NCBI RefSeq assembly: GCF_000091305.1
Contig: NC_013929.1
Coordinates: 9,672,001-9,736,000, forward strand
DNA: 64,000 bases
Direction: 5' to 3'
Origin: Streptomyces scabiei 87.22
Lineage (GTDB): Bacteria; Actinomycetota; Actinomycetes; Streptomycetales; Streptomycetaceae
Shown here: positions 24,497 to 32,199 of the stretch, piece after piece
How the letters are laid out: every line of letters begins with the position of its first letter
Position numbering within the stretch: the first letter of the stretch is position 1
Program-made: the position numbers and the translations under genes
The notes under the pieces: generated by a model
Seen by the model: the letters and a program-made list of their open reading frames with translations, nothing else
Databases searched by the model: none
What the model was told of the DNA's origin: nothing

Positions 24497-25677
24497 GGGT
24501 GCCCTGCTTTCTCGGTCGTGGGTGCGGACGGTCGTGCGGAGGAGCGCAGGAGTTCGCGCACGAGGGCGGCCACCTGCTCCACCTCGATGAGGAAACCGTC
24601 GTGACCGTGGGGGGATTCGATCACGCGGGCGTACTCCGCCGACGTGATCCCGGCGGCCAGTTCCGCCTGCTGAGCCAGGGGATAGAGGCGGTCCGAGGCC
24701 ACTCCGGCGACCAGCGTCCGCGCGGTCACACGGCGCAGGGCGGCACGTGTGCCACCGCGCCCGCGGCCGACGTCGTGCGTGTTCATGGCATCCGCCAGCA
24801 CGACGTAGCTGCCCGCGTCGAAGCGGCGCACCAGTTTGTCCGCGTGATGATCGAGATACGACTCCACCTGGTACCGGCCGCCGTCGTGGGGGTCCTCCGC
24901 CTCCTGAGGTGCGCGGCCGAAGCGGACCCGCAGCTCCGGCTCGGATCGGTAGGTGATGTGCGCGATGCGGCGGGCCAGGCCGAGCCCCGTGTCCGGTCCC
25001 CGGCCCGTGCCGTGATAGTCGCCGCCCCGCCAGTGCGGATCGCCCCGGACGGCGTGCAGTTGCACGCCGGCCCAGGCGATCTGCTCCGCGCTCGCCGCCG
25101 CCGTGGTGGCCAGCAGCAGGAGCGCCTCCGTACGCTCCGGATACGCCACGGCCCACTCCACGGCGCGCATCCCGCCCATGGAGCCGCCCACCACCAGCGC
25201 CCAGCGGCCGATGCCGAGCGCGTCCGCGAGCCCCGCCTCCGCGGCGACCTGGTCGCGCTGGGTGAGTGAGGGGAAAGCGCCGCCCCAGGGCCGCCCGTCG
25301 GGACGTGCCGAGGACGGCCCGGTGCTGCCCTGGCAGCCGCCCAGCACATTGGGCGCGACGACGAACCAGCGGTCCGTGTCCAGGGCCAGACCGGGCCCGA
25401 CGACTCCGTCCCACCAGCCGGGTGTGGGGTGACCGGGCCCGGCCGGCCCGGCGACATGGCTGTCGCCGGTGAGCGCGTGGAGCACGAGAACGGCGTTGGA
25501 GCGGTCCGGCGCGAGCCGTCCCCAGGTCTCGAACGCGAGCCGCACACCGGGCAGTTCGCCCCCGCTCTCCAACGGCAGCGCCCGCTCCCGCGCATGCCAC
25601 TGGCGGCGCCCGGGAGGGTCCCCCTCCCGCCAGGCCCCGGAGGCCGGCGGGAGAGGGATCCCGGCGGTCGTCGCCAT
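24493..25677 (-). CDS. metX: Homoserine O-acetyltransferase
   Basis: The enzyme activates L-homoserine with acetyl-CoA (succinyl-CoA in some relatives), giving the substrate for MetY. The 394-residue alpha/beta-hydrolase-fold protein has the MetX landmarks: LVLHALTGDSHVAG, APNVLGGCQGSTGPSS, the nucleophile elbow GGSMGG, and a late ESPHGHDGFLIE with the catalytic His. The family's conserved Asp lies in GVASDRLYP. Length is normal. It starts 5 bp after the metY stop and overlaps the DUF1684 start. Expression should follow the cysteine leader upstream of metY. Confidence 0.95.
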   Translation of the reverse strand: MATTAGIPLPPASGAWREGDPPGRRQWHARERALPLESGGELPGVRLAFETWGRLAPDRSNAVLVLHALTGDSHVAGPAGPGHPTPGWWDGVVGPGLALDTDRWFVVAPNVLGGCQGSTGPSSARPDGRPWGGAFPSLTQRDQVAAEAGLADALGIGRWALVVGGSMGGMRAVEWAVAYPERTEALLLLATTAAASAEQIAWAGVQLHAVRGDPHWRGGDYHGTGRGPDTGLGLARRIAHITYRSEPELRVRFGRAPQEAEDPHDGGRYQVESYLDHHADKLVRRFDAGSYVVLADAMNTHDVGRGRGGTRAALRRVTARTLVAGVASDRLYPLAQQAELAAGITSAEYARVIESPHGHDGFLIEVEQVAALVRELLRSSARPSAPTTEKAGHP

Positions 25678-25682
25678 GGTGT

Positions 25683-27044
25683 TCAGGACGCGGCCTTCGC
25701 GGCGCGGAAGCCGGCCTCCAGGTCCGCCTTCAGATCGGCGAGGTTCTCGATGCCGACCGACAGACGGACCAGGCCCGGCGAGGTGCCGGTCGCCGCCAGC
25801 TGGGCCTCGTCCAGCTGACTGTGGGTCGTGGACGCCGGGTGGATGATGAGGCTGCGTACGTCACCGATGTTGGCGAGATGGCTGAACAGTTCGACGGCGT
25901 CGACGAACCGCTTGCCGGCCTCGACCCCGTCCCGCAGTTCGAAGGCCAGGATCGCTCCGGCGCCGCGCGGCAGATAGCGCCGGCCCGCCTCGTACCAGCG
26001 GTTGGACTCCAGGCCCGGGTAGTGGACGGCGGCGACCTCGTCGCGCTGCTCCAGCCATTCGGCGAGCGCCTGGGCGTTGGCCGAGTGCCGTTCGATACGC
26101 AGGCTGAGCGTCTCCACGCCCTGGAGAAGCAGGAACGCCGAGTGCGGGGAGAGCGCCGGGCCGATGTCCCGCAGCAGCTGCACGCGCAGCTTGACGGCGA
26201 AGGCGCCGGGGCCGAGCGCGGGCCAGTACCGCAGACCGTGGTAGCTGGGGTCCGGCTCGCTGAAGTCCGGGAACCGCTCGGCGTGCGCGCCGAAGTCGAA
26301 GGTGCCGCCGTCGACGACGACACCGGCGATGGTGGTGCCGTGGCCGCCGAGGAACTTGGTCGCGGAGTGGACGACGATGTCGGCGCCGTGTTCGAGGGGG
26401 CGCAACAGGTACGGCGTCGGCACGGTGTTGTCCACGATCAGCGGCACACCCGCCTCGTGCGCGACGTCGGCCACCGCCCGTACGTCGAGCACGTTGCCGC
26501 GCGGGTTGCCGAGGGTCTCGGCGAACAGGGCCTTCGTGTTCGGCCGGACCGCGGCCCGCCACGCCTCCACGTCGTCCGGGTCGTCGACGAAGGACACCTC
26601 GATGCCGAACTTGGGCAGGGTGTGGCGGAACAGGTTGTACGTGCCGCCGTACAGGGAGGTGCTGGAGACGATGTGGTCGCCCGCGCTCGCCAGGGTCAGG
26701 ACGGCGAGGGTCTCCGCGGCCTGCCCGGAGGCCAGGGCCACCGCGGCGACGCCGCCTTCGAGGGCGGCGATCCGCTGTTCGAAGACGTCCTGGGTCGGGT
26801 TGTGGATGCGGGTGTAGATGTTGCCCGGCTCGGCGAGGGCGAACAGGTCGGCGGCGTGCCGGGTGTCCCGGAAGACGAACGAGGTCGTCTGGTAGATCGG
26901 TGTCGCCCGGGCGCCGGTCGTCGGGTCCGGCGTGGCACCGGCGTGGATCTGCTTGGTCTCGAACGACCAGGCCGACGTGTCGGGGCCGGCTGTCCCGTCC
27001 TCGGGGGTGTGGCCGGCGGTAACGGAGTCGACGGGCTGGCTCAT
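25683..27044 (-). CDS. metY: O-acetylhomoserine aminocarboxypropyltransferase (sulfhydrylase)
   Basis: This PLP enzyme converts O-acetylhomoserine plus sulfide (or methanethiol) to homocysteine (or methionine). The 453-residue protein carries the Cys/Met-metabolism PLP fold: YTRIHNPTQDVFEQRIAALEGG, the PLP-Asp strand GVPLIVDNTV, the Schiff-base lysine in VVHSATKFLGGHG, and the C-terminal SLIIHPASTTHSQL and LVRLSVGIE. The ATG at 27044 was chosen because AAGGAG lies 4 nt upstream; the longer frame is a leader-region shadow. It heads the metY-metX-DUF1684 operon. A 260-nt region separates it from a cysteine-rich leader peptide, which suggests attenuation by cysteine supply. Confidence 0.95.
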   Translation of the reverse strand: MSQPVDSVTAGHTPEDGTAGPDTSAWSFETKQIHAGATPDPTTGARATPIYQTTSFVFRDTRHAADLFALAEPGNIYTRIHNPTQDVFEQRIAALEGGVAAVALASGQAAETLAVLTLASAGDHIVSSTSLYGGTYNLFRHTLPKFGIEVSFVDDPDDVEAWRAAVRPNTKALFAETLGNPRGNVLDVRAVADVAHEAGVPLIVDNTVPTPYLLRPLEHGADIVVHSATKFLGGHGTTIAGVVVDGGTFDFGAHAERFPDFSEPDPSYHGLRYWPALGPGAFAVKLRVQLLRDIGPALSPHSAFLLLQGVETLSLRIERHSANAQALAEWLEQRDEVAAVHYPGLESNRWYEAGRRYLPRGAGAILAFELRDGVEAGKRFVDAVELFSHLANIGDVRSLIIHPASTTHSQLDEAQLAATGTSPGLVRLSVGIENLADLKADLEAGFRAAKAAS

Positions 27045-27256
27045 GGTTCTCCTTGGGTGGACGTACGGGTGTGCGGGGTGCGTGAGGGACGGAGAGGGGT
27101 GGCGGATGCCACCACGAGGCGACGTCGCGGGGACCATGGGCCAGGGCGTGCCGGGACATGAGTGGCCGTCGTCGACGGACAGGGGTGGCCGAAGGCCCCG
27201 CGCGGGAGCGGGGTGGACCGAGTGGAGAGGGCGCGCCCTGTGACAAGGCGTCGGAA

Positions 27257-27285
27257 CCGCCCTCGCCGGGAGTTTCGCCGGGCGG
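27257..27285 (-). promoter_or_regulatory. Candidate stem-loop between the leader peptide and metY
   Basis: CCGCCC (27257-27262) and GGGCGG (27280-27285) can pair around a 17-nt GC-rich loop, 20 nt downstream of the leader stop. A perfect 12-bp palindrome AGGGCGCGCCCT follows at 27228-27239. They are candidates for alternative attenuator structures. I cannot compute folding energies here. Confidence 0.4.
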
Positions 27286-27304
27286 GGCGTCGAGGAACGC
27301 TAGG

Positions 27305-27376
27305 TCAGCAACAACACGAGGCCGGGCGTCGGCACAGGTCGATGACCAGGCGTCGCACCAAGGGCTCGGGGTTCAT
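27305..27376 (-). CDS. Polycysteine leader peptide of the met operon (23 aa)
   Basis: A 24-codon frame begins ATG 27376 and ends TGA 27305. The peptide contains RRLVIDLCRRP and ends with three consecutive cysteines just before the stop (C-terminus ASCCC). It is too short for ordinary gene calling. Its pattern (Arg-Arg, Ile-Asp-Leu, Arg, Ser, Cys) resembles leader peptides found before sulfur-assimilation genes in actinobacteria. It also resembles the leaderless polycysteine short ORFs that act as cysteine-responsive attenuators in mycobacteria (established for those). A -10-like TAGAAA lies exactly 6 nt before the ATG, consistent with a leaderless mRNA. Inference: ribosome stalling at the Cys codons when cysteine is scarce raises metYX expression. 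Confidence 0.78.
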   Translation of the reverse strand: MNPEPLVRRLVIDLCRRPASCCC

Positions 27377-27382
27377 GGGCCT

Positions 27383-27412
27383 TTTCTACCGCAGCCCGCG
27401 GTTCCGCACCAA
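27383..27412 (-). promoter_or_regulatory. Promoter for a leaderless leader-peptide transcript
   Basis: On the minus strand, TTGGTG (27412-27407), an 18-bp spacer and TAGAAA (27388-27383) form a moderate vegetative promoter. The start of transcription would fall on or next to the A of the leader ATG at 27376. The -10 lacks the final T, so strength is uncertain. Confidence 0.5.
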
Positions 27413-27424
27413 GGGGCGTCCACT

Positions 27425-27480
27425 CTCTGGAACGGAGTCCTTCCGCACGCCGACCGGAACACCCTCCTCTGCAACGGAGT
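27425..27480. repeat. 14-bp direct repeats, 42 bp apart, upstream of the met leader promoter
   Basis: CTCTGGAACGGAGT (27425-27438) and CTCTGCAACGGAGT (27467-27480) differ at one base. Their spacing of 42 bp is four helical turns, so proteins bound to both would face the same side. Each copy has CTC...GAG symmetry. They lie just upstream of the predicted leader promoter and may bind a sulfur-responsive activator or repressor (inference). Confidence 0.6.
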
Positions 27481-27487
27481 TGCGCGT

Positions 27488-27527
27488 GAACCGCCGAACC
27501 GCCGAACCGCCGAATCCCCGAATCCCG
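27488..27527. repeat. 8-bp short tandem repeat
   Basis: Five 8-bp units run in tandem: GAACCGCC three times, then GAATCCCC and GAATCCCG. They lie in the gap between the methyltransferase stop and the metY control region. No function is evident; slippage-generated repeats are the simplest explanation. Confidence 0.7.
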
Positions 27528-27546
27528 GATCGCCGCCGCCCGATCG

Positions 27547-28410
27547 TCAGGCCGACGGGCCGTCGTGGCCTTCCGGTTTCCGTCCCCAGACGGTGAGCAT
27601 GCCGGCCGACAGCGCGGCGCACTCGTCCGAGCCCAGGTACCGCACGGCCGCGTCGACGGCCGTGTCGTCGACCAGCCCGGTGGCGAGCATGGCTCCTCTG
27701 CTCCGCTCCCATGTGTCCGCCCAGAAGCGGCTGATGGCACTGCCCGGCAGCAGGGGCGGAACATGGATCTCGGCGGCGACGGACGTGAGGCCCACCGCAC
27801 GGAGCAGGTGCGGGTAGGACGGCACCCAGGAGACATCGGTCCCGATGGTCGCCCGCAGCCCCTCCCACATCGCGCGCATGACCGTGGTGTACGGCGTCGG
27901 CGGAGTCCGGTCGTTCGTCGGATCGACCGCGTCGCTGAGCACCAGCACACCGCCGGGCGCGACGAGTTCGGCCAGCGCCGCGATCACACGGTCGCGCTCG
28001 GGCAGGTGCATCAGCACGAACCGCGCGTGGACGAGCCGGAATCGGCCGGGGGCGAAGTCCGGGGCGGTGACGTCGGCCTCCCGTACCTCCAGCCCGGGTA
28101 CGGGCCGCGCGCCGAGGAAGCGTACGTCCCGGTCCACGGCGAGCACGCTCGTCACGCCGGCCTCGTCCAGCAGCCGCCGGGAGACGGTGCCCGTGCCGGC
28201 GCCCACGTCGAGGCAGTGCCACCCGGGACCGGCCCCGAGGGCCCGCAGCCGTGCCATGGTGACGTCGTCGTAGGCGAGCGCGCCGAAGTCGATGCGCTCG
28301 CCCTCACCCGCCTGTTCGGGACGGAACACGGCCTCGCCGTAGCGGCCCCCGTCGTGCCCCGCTGACCGGTCGGCAGGGGGCGGGAACATCGGGTCGTGGA
28401 ACGCTGTCAT
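27547..28410 (-). CDS. Class I SAM-dependent methyltransferase
   Basis: The 287-residue soluble protein has motif I LDVGAGTG, the post-I acidic strand VLAVDRD, and a motif IV/V region (RFRLVHARFVLMHLPERDRVIAALAELVAPGGVLVLSD) typical of Rossmann-fold methyltransferases of the UbiE/Methyltransf_25 type. It is likely to methylate a small molecule; the substrate cannot be deduced. The first ~40 residues (GGRYGEAVFRPEQAGEGERIDFGALAYDD) are characteristic of one Streptomyces branch. It is transcribed toward the met control region and flanked by a strong hairpin on its upstream side, so it is probably monocistronic. Confidence 0.88.
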   Translation of the reverse strand: MTAFHDPMFPPPADRSAGHDGGRYGEAVFRPEQAGEGERIDFGALAYDDVTMARLRALGAGPGWHCLDVGAGTGTVSRRLLDEAGVTSVLAVDRDVRFLGARPVPGLEVREADVTAPDFAPGRFRLVHARFVLMHLPERDRVIAALAELVAPGGVLVLSDAVDPTNDRTPPTPYTTVMRAMWEGLRATIGTDVSWVPSYPHLLRAVGLTSVAAEIHVPPLLPGSAISRFWADTWERSRGAMLATGLVDDTAVDAAVRYLGSDECAALSAGMLTVWGRKPEGHDGPSA

Positions 28411-28521
28411 CGCCGGACCTCTTCACACGGTGGGGCAGTGCCGGGCGGCCCTTCCAGGACCGCGACACGACCGATCCTCCTCCTGCCGCGTCCGGCCCGC
28501 GCGGCGGGACGAACGCCGGCG

Positions 28522-28560
28522 GGGCGGCGTCCACCGACCGTGTGTCGGTGTACGCCGCCC
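28522..28560. terminator. Strong hairpin terminator after the ABC exporter operon
   Basis: The inner stem CACCGAC/GTCGGTG (loop 28539-28543) is extended, after one C-T mismatch, by the outer stem GGGCGGCGT/ACGCCGCCC. This gives 16 base pairs in total. It lies 47 bp beyond the stop of the minus-strand permease and upstream of the methyltransferase. Confidence 0.82.
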
Positions 28561-28606
28561 TCGGGTGGGACGGATCGCGGGAGGCAGGTGTTCGCGGGCC
28601 TTCCGG

Positions 28607-29392
28607 CTACTTCGGGTCGCGGTCGAAGACCGACTTCGACCAGAAGTAGCCGAGTGCGGAGAGGCCCAGGCACCAGGCGACCGCCAGCCACCCGTTGTGG
28701 CCGATCTCGCTGCCGAGCAGCAGCCCGCGTACGGTCTCGATGGCCGGGGTGAAGGGCTGGTACTCGGCGATCGGCTGGAACCAGCCCGGCATCGCGTCGA
28801 TCGGCACGAAGGTGCTGGAGATCAGCGGCAGGAAGATCAGCGGCAGCGCGTTGTTGCTGGCCGCCTCGACGTTCGGGCTGGACAGACCCATCCCGACCGC
28901 GATCCAGGTGAGGGCCACGCCGAACAGCGCGAGGAGTCCGAACGCCGCCAGCCACTCCAGGGGCGTCGCGTCGGTGGACCGGAAGCCGATGGCCACGCCC
29001 ACCCCACCCACGAGAGCCACGCTCGCCAGGGACTGCAGCACGCTGCCGAGAACGTGTCCGACGAGGAAGGAGCCGCGGTGGATCGCCATGGTGCGGAAGC
29101 GGGCGATGATGCCCTCCGTCATGTCCATGGACACGGAGACCGCGGTGCCGATCGTGCTGCTCCCGAGGGTCATCAACAGCACGCCCGGGACGAGGTAGGC
29201 GATGTAGTCGGAGCGGTCGGCGCCGCCGATGCCGGCGCTCATCACGTCTCCGAAGATGTAGACGAAGAGCAGGAGCAGCATGATCGGGGTGAGCAGCACG
29301 TTGAGGGTGAGGGAGGGGTAGCGGCGCACGTGCAGGAGGTTGCGGCGCAGCATCGTGGACGAGTCGCGCACGGCCAGGGACAGGGCACTCAT
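28607..29392 (-). CDS. ABC-2 type exporter permease (DrrB-like)
   Basis: The 261-residue membrane protein has six hydrophobic segments. The ABC-2 permease pattern includes YPSLTLNVLLTPIMLLLLFVYIFGDVM, the amphipathic MDMTEGIIARFRTMAIHRGSFLVGHVLGS segment, and PLIFLPLISSTFVPIDAMPGWFQPIAEYQPFTPAIETVRGLLLG. It is typical of daunorubicin-resistance-like exporters. Its ATG at 29392 overlaps the ATPase stop (ATGA), so the two form an obligate pair. The substrate is unknown; drug or lipid export is usual for the family. The frame extends far upstream as a shadow of the ATPase gene. Confidence 0.92.
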   Translation of the reverse strand: MSALSLAVRDSSTMLRRNLLHVRRYPSLTLNVLLTPIMLLLLFVYIFGDVMSAGIGGADRSDYIAYLVPGVLLMTLGSSTIGTAVSVSMDMTEGIIARFRTMAIHRGSFLVGHVLGSVLQSLASVALVGGVGVAIGFRSTDATPLEWLAAFGLLALFGVALTWIAVGMGLSSPNVEAASNNALPLIFLPLISSTFVPIDAMPGWFQPIAEYQPFTPAIETVRGLLLGSEIGHNGWLAVAWCLGLSALGYFWSKSVFDRDPK

Positions 29393-30402
29393 CGGACGGT
29401 CTCCTCGGACTGGCTGGGCTGGTGGGGGAGCGTGCCTGCGGTGTTGGTGAGGGCGAAGAAGACGTCGTCGAGGTCGGGGGTGTGGACGGTGAGTTCGTCG
29501 GCGTCGATGTCCGCCGCCTGCAGGTGGTCGAGCAGCGTGCGCAGGTCGCGCTGGGTGCCGTCGCTGGGGTGCTGGAGGGTGAGGTTGTCGTCGTCGCGGG
29601 TGGCGTCGGGCAGGGCGGTGGCGGCGCGGCGGTAGGCGGTGGGGTCGGTGAAGCGGAGGCGGACGTGTCCGCCGGGGACCAGGCGTTTCAGTTCCTCGGG
29701 GGTGCCTTCGGCGGCGATCTTCCCGTCGTGGAGGACGGCGATGCGGTCGGCGAGCTGGTCGGCTTCTTCGAGGTACTGGGTGGTGAGCAGGACGGTGACG
29801 CCGGTGGTGACGAGTTCGCGGATGATCTGCCACATGGTGTGGCGGGAGCGGGGGTCGAGGCCGGTGGTGGGTTCGTCGAGGAAGATGATGCGGGGGTCGC
29901 CGACGAGGGTCATGGCGATGTCGAGGCGGCGTTTCATGCCGCCGGAGTAGGTGGAGGCGGGCTTCCTGGCGGCCTCGGTGAGGTCGAAGCGTTCCAGGAG
30001 CTCGGCGGCGACCCGGCGTCCCTCGCTCCTGGGCAGGTGGTGCAGGTCGGCCATGAGGAGCATGTTCTCCTCGCCGGTGATCAGGCCGTCGACGGCGGAG
30101 AACTGCCCGGTGACACCGATCGCGGCACGGGCCGCCTGCGGGTCCACCGCGAGGTCGTGACCACCGACCCGGGCCTGGCCGGCGTCGGCGCCGATGAGGG
30201 TGGAGAGGATCTTCACGACGGTGGTCTTGCCGGCACCGTTCGGCCCGAGCAGCGCGAACACGGAGCCGGCCGGGACGCGCAGATCGACGCCGTCCAGGAC
30301 GGTCTTGTCGCCGAAGGACTTGCGCAGACCGATGGCCGAGATGGCGTCGGGCGACGGGACGCCGGAACCTCTGTTGGATGTGGACATGACAGATGCAGGC
30401 AT
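29389..30402 (-). CDS. ABC exporter ATPase (DrrA-like)
   Basis: The 337-residue nucleotide-binding protein has Walker A GPNGAGKT, Q-loop GVTGQFSAVD, signature YSGGM, Walker B RIIFLDEP and switch TTQYLEEAD. The C-terminal ~90 residues (GHVRLRFTDP..., ELTVHTPDLDDVFFALT) match the DrrA-type regulatory extension. It energises the permease encoded just downstream. It lies third in an operon that starts with a ribbon-helix-helix protein and a DUF4097 protein, 66 bp after the latter. I see no promoter in that gap. Confidence 0.94.
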   Translation of the reverse strand: MPASVMSTSNRGSGVPSPDAISAIGLRKSFGDKTVLDGVDLRVPAGSVFALLGPNGAGKTTVVKILSTLIGADAGQARVGGHDLAVDPQAARAAIGVTGQFSAVDGLITGEENMLLMADLHHLPRSEGRRVAAELLERFDLTEAARKPASTYSGGMKRRLDIAMTLVGDPRIIFLDEPTTGLDPRSRHTMWQIIRELVTTGVTVLLTTQYLEEADQLADRIAVLHDGKIAAEGTPEELKRLVPGGHVRLRFTDPTAYRRAATALPDATRDDDNLTLQHPSDGTQRDLRTLLDHLQAADIDADELTVHTPDLDDVFFALTNTAGTLPHQPSQSEETVR

Positions 30403-30468
30403 GGTGCCCTCCTGGGCGAAGGCTGAGGTGAGCGGGGGAGTGGGCGAGGTGCGGCCGGAGCCGGTCGG

Positions 30469-31323
30469 TCAGGCCCTGGAGCGGCGGATGTCGATGTTGC
30501 CGTGCTTGGTGCGGGCGCGGACCTCGACGGTGTCCCCGGTCTCGTCCGGGGTCTCGGAGGGGGTCAGGGTGTTGCGCACCTGGCCGGAGTTCGAGCTGAC
30601 GTCGAGCCAGGCGGCCGTCCCCTCGCGGACCCCGACCTCGATGGCGCCGTAGGAGGTCTCCAACTGGACCGTGCCGCGGGCCACTTCGCCCACGCGCAGG
30701 GTGCCGTGGGCGGTGACGGCGGTCACGGAGTCCTCGGCGCGCGCGATGTCGATGTCGCCGTTGGCGCCGCGCACCCGCAGTTCGCCGGTCGCGGCTCCGA
30801 TGGTCGTGGTGCCGTGCGAGTTCTTCAGGACGGCGGGGCCGTCGACGAGGCCGACGCGCATGCTGCCGGAGCTGGTGGTGATCTCGGCCCTGCCCTCGAC
30901 CCGGTCCACGGTGATCGAGCCGTGCGACGCGGTCAGATGCAGCGGGCCGGTCGTGTCGAAGCGGGCGTCGCCGGACGACGTCTTCACACGGACCTCTCCG
31001 AGCCGCCCCTCGCCGAGCACCTGGACCCACGCGCCGGTCACGTCGAGGCGCGAGCCCGTGGGCAGTTCGACCGTCACGTCGACCGTCCCGGTACGGCCGA
31101 TGTTGAGGCCGAGCAGGCTGGGCTTGGGCGTCCTGACGGTCAGGACGCCACTCGCGTACGTGGCCTCGGTCTGGTCGGCGGTGCGCACGTCCAGGTCCTT
31201 CTTCGGGTCGCGGGGCCGTACCTCGACGACCGTGTCGAGGCGGTCGCCCGCGGTGAACTGGATGGATCCGGCCTCCACGTGAGCTGTGGCCGAGATCGGT
31301 TCGGGGGTGTTGAAAGAAGGCAT
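30469..31323 (-). CDS. DUF4097-family beta-repeat protein
   Basis: The 284-residue protein is built from repeated short beta strands with the pattern V-x-T-S-S-G-x-h/S-H-G-x-I (VKTSSGDARFD, LTASHGSITVD, ITTSSGSMRVG, LKNSHGTTTIG, VRGANGDIDIA, VTAHGTLRVG). This is the beta-helix-like repeat of the DUF4097/DUF4098 adhesin-like group. There is no signal peptide or membrane anchor, so it is likely cytosolic despite the family name. It lies between the RHH gene and the ABC exporter in one transcription unit, as is common for this family. Its function is unproven. Confidence 0.86.
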   Translation of the reverse strand: MPSFNTPEPISATAHVEAGSIQFTAGDRLDTVVEVRPRDPKKDLDVRTADQTEATYASGVLTVRTPKPSLLGLNIGRTGTVDVTVELPTGSRLDVTGAWVQVLGEGRLGEVRVKTSSGDARFDTTGPLHLTASHGSITVDRVEGRAEITTSSGSMRVGLVDGPAVLKNSHGTTTIGAATGELRVRGANGDIDIARAEDSVTAVTAHGTLRVGEVARGTVQLETSYGAIEVGVREGTAAWLDVSSNSGQVRNTLTPSETPDETGDTVEVRARTKHGNIDIRRSRA

Positions 31324-31417
31324 GACTGTCCCGTCCTCGTGGGTTCTTGATCCGTCCCTGCTGGTGGGACGTGGTGTGGGTGGGTGTGAAGTGGAAGGGT
31401 GCGGGCGCGGGGTGCGG

Positions 31418-31933
31418 TCAGCGCACCCAGCCCGTGAAGCTCTGGCCGACGGTCTGGGCCCTCTCCGCCGTGCGCGGCCGGGTGCCGCCGTCGACGGCGG
31501 CGGAGACGGTACGCACCAGCCACGCGTTGACCGACAGGCCCTCGCGGTTCGCGGCCTCCTCGGCGCGGGCCTTGAGCTGGGTCGGCAGCCGGAGGTTGAC
31601 GCGAGCGGTGCCGCCCTCGTCGCCGTCGGAAGTGTAGAGGGCGGGCGATTCGACGGGGGCGACCGGTTCCGCGTTCGCGGTGCCGTACACGGGAGGCGGT
31701 GTCACGACGAAGTCGGGGTCGAGCCCGCGCAACCGCACGTCGACCGAGCCGGGGGCGAGTTCACGGGTGATCTCGTCCATCGCGGCGGAGAGCACGTTCA
31801 GCAGGGTCAGACGGGTCGCCGACTCCAGGGGAGCGGTGAGCCGCTCGGCCAGCTCGCGGGCTTCTTCGCCGCCGGCTTGGGCGGCCACCGCGAGTTCGCG
31901 GCGGAGGGTGTCGACATACGGCGTGAGGTCCAT
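31418..31933 (-). CDS. Ribbon-helix-helix (HicB/Arc-like) protein, probable autoregulator
   Basis: The 171-residue protein ends with an Arc/CopG-type ribbon-helix-helix (TARVNLRLPTQLKARAEEAANREGLSVNAWLVRTVSAAVDG, residues ~108-148). It is preceded by an N-terminal helical region (DTLRRELAVAAQAGGEEARELAERLTAPLESATRLTLLNVLSAAMDEI). No HicA toxin adjoins it, so a toxin-antitoxin role is doubtful. It is the first gene of the RHH-DUF4097-DrrA-DrrB unit. An array of phased TGGC repeats lies directly upstream, fitting autoregulation because RHH proteins bind short tandem repeats. Start ATG 31933 gives the N-terminus MDLTPYVD; the upstream frame lies within the repeat field. Confidence 0.82.
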   Translation of the reverse strand: MDLTPYVDTLRRELAVAAQAGGEEARELAERLTAPLESATRLTLLNVLSAAMDEITRELAPGSVDVRLRGLDPDFVVTPPPVYGTANAEPVAPVESPALYTSDGDEGGTARVNLRLPTQLKARAEEAANREGLSVNAWLVRTVSAAVDGGTRPRTAERAQTVGQSFTGWVR

Positions 31934-31943
31934 GACGCCATCA

Positions 31944-32151
31944 TGGCGCCAAAGTGGCTCCAAATGCAAGCCGCTCCGGGACTTCTTAGCGACCGACGGC
32001 AAGCTCACCCCTCTGGCCTGCGGAAACGTGCTGGCGCCACGGTGGCGTTCCGGTGGTCAACGCGCCGGAAGGGGCCGGTGTGCGGCTTCCTGTGTCCTCG
32101 CTGGCGCCATGTGGCTCGGCGTGGCGTCACATGGCGCCATGTGGTGCCGTG
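31944..32151. repeat. Phased TGGC iterons upstream of the RHH operon
   Basis: TGGCGCCA occurs four times (31944, 32032, 32102, 32132), and TGG(C/T) units continue each cluster at fixed steps. The third cluster has five units starting at 32102, 32112, 32122, 32132 and 32142, exactly 10 bp apart. The second has three units (32032, 32043, 32054), 11 bp apart. The first has two (31944, 31955), also 11 bp apart. The first site begins 11 bp upstream of the RHH start codon. The helical phasing fits cooperative binding of RHH dimers along one face of DNA. Confidence 0.78.
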
Positions 32152-32199
32152 CCCGGTGCCATGCAGGTCACTTCGCGCTGTCCCTTCGATGCATGGAGG

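Noticed and set aside
27045..27304. SAM (S-box) riboswitch before metY
   Set aside because: I could not find the characteristic S-box helices or conserved core, whereas the cysteine leader explains the long upstream region better.
31418..31933. HicAB toxin-antitoxin pair
   Set aside because: The RHH protein is HicB-like but no small HicA-type double-stranded-RNA-binding gene lies on either side.
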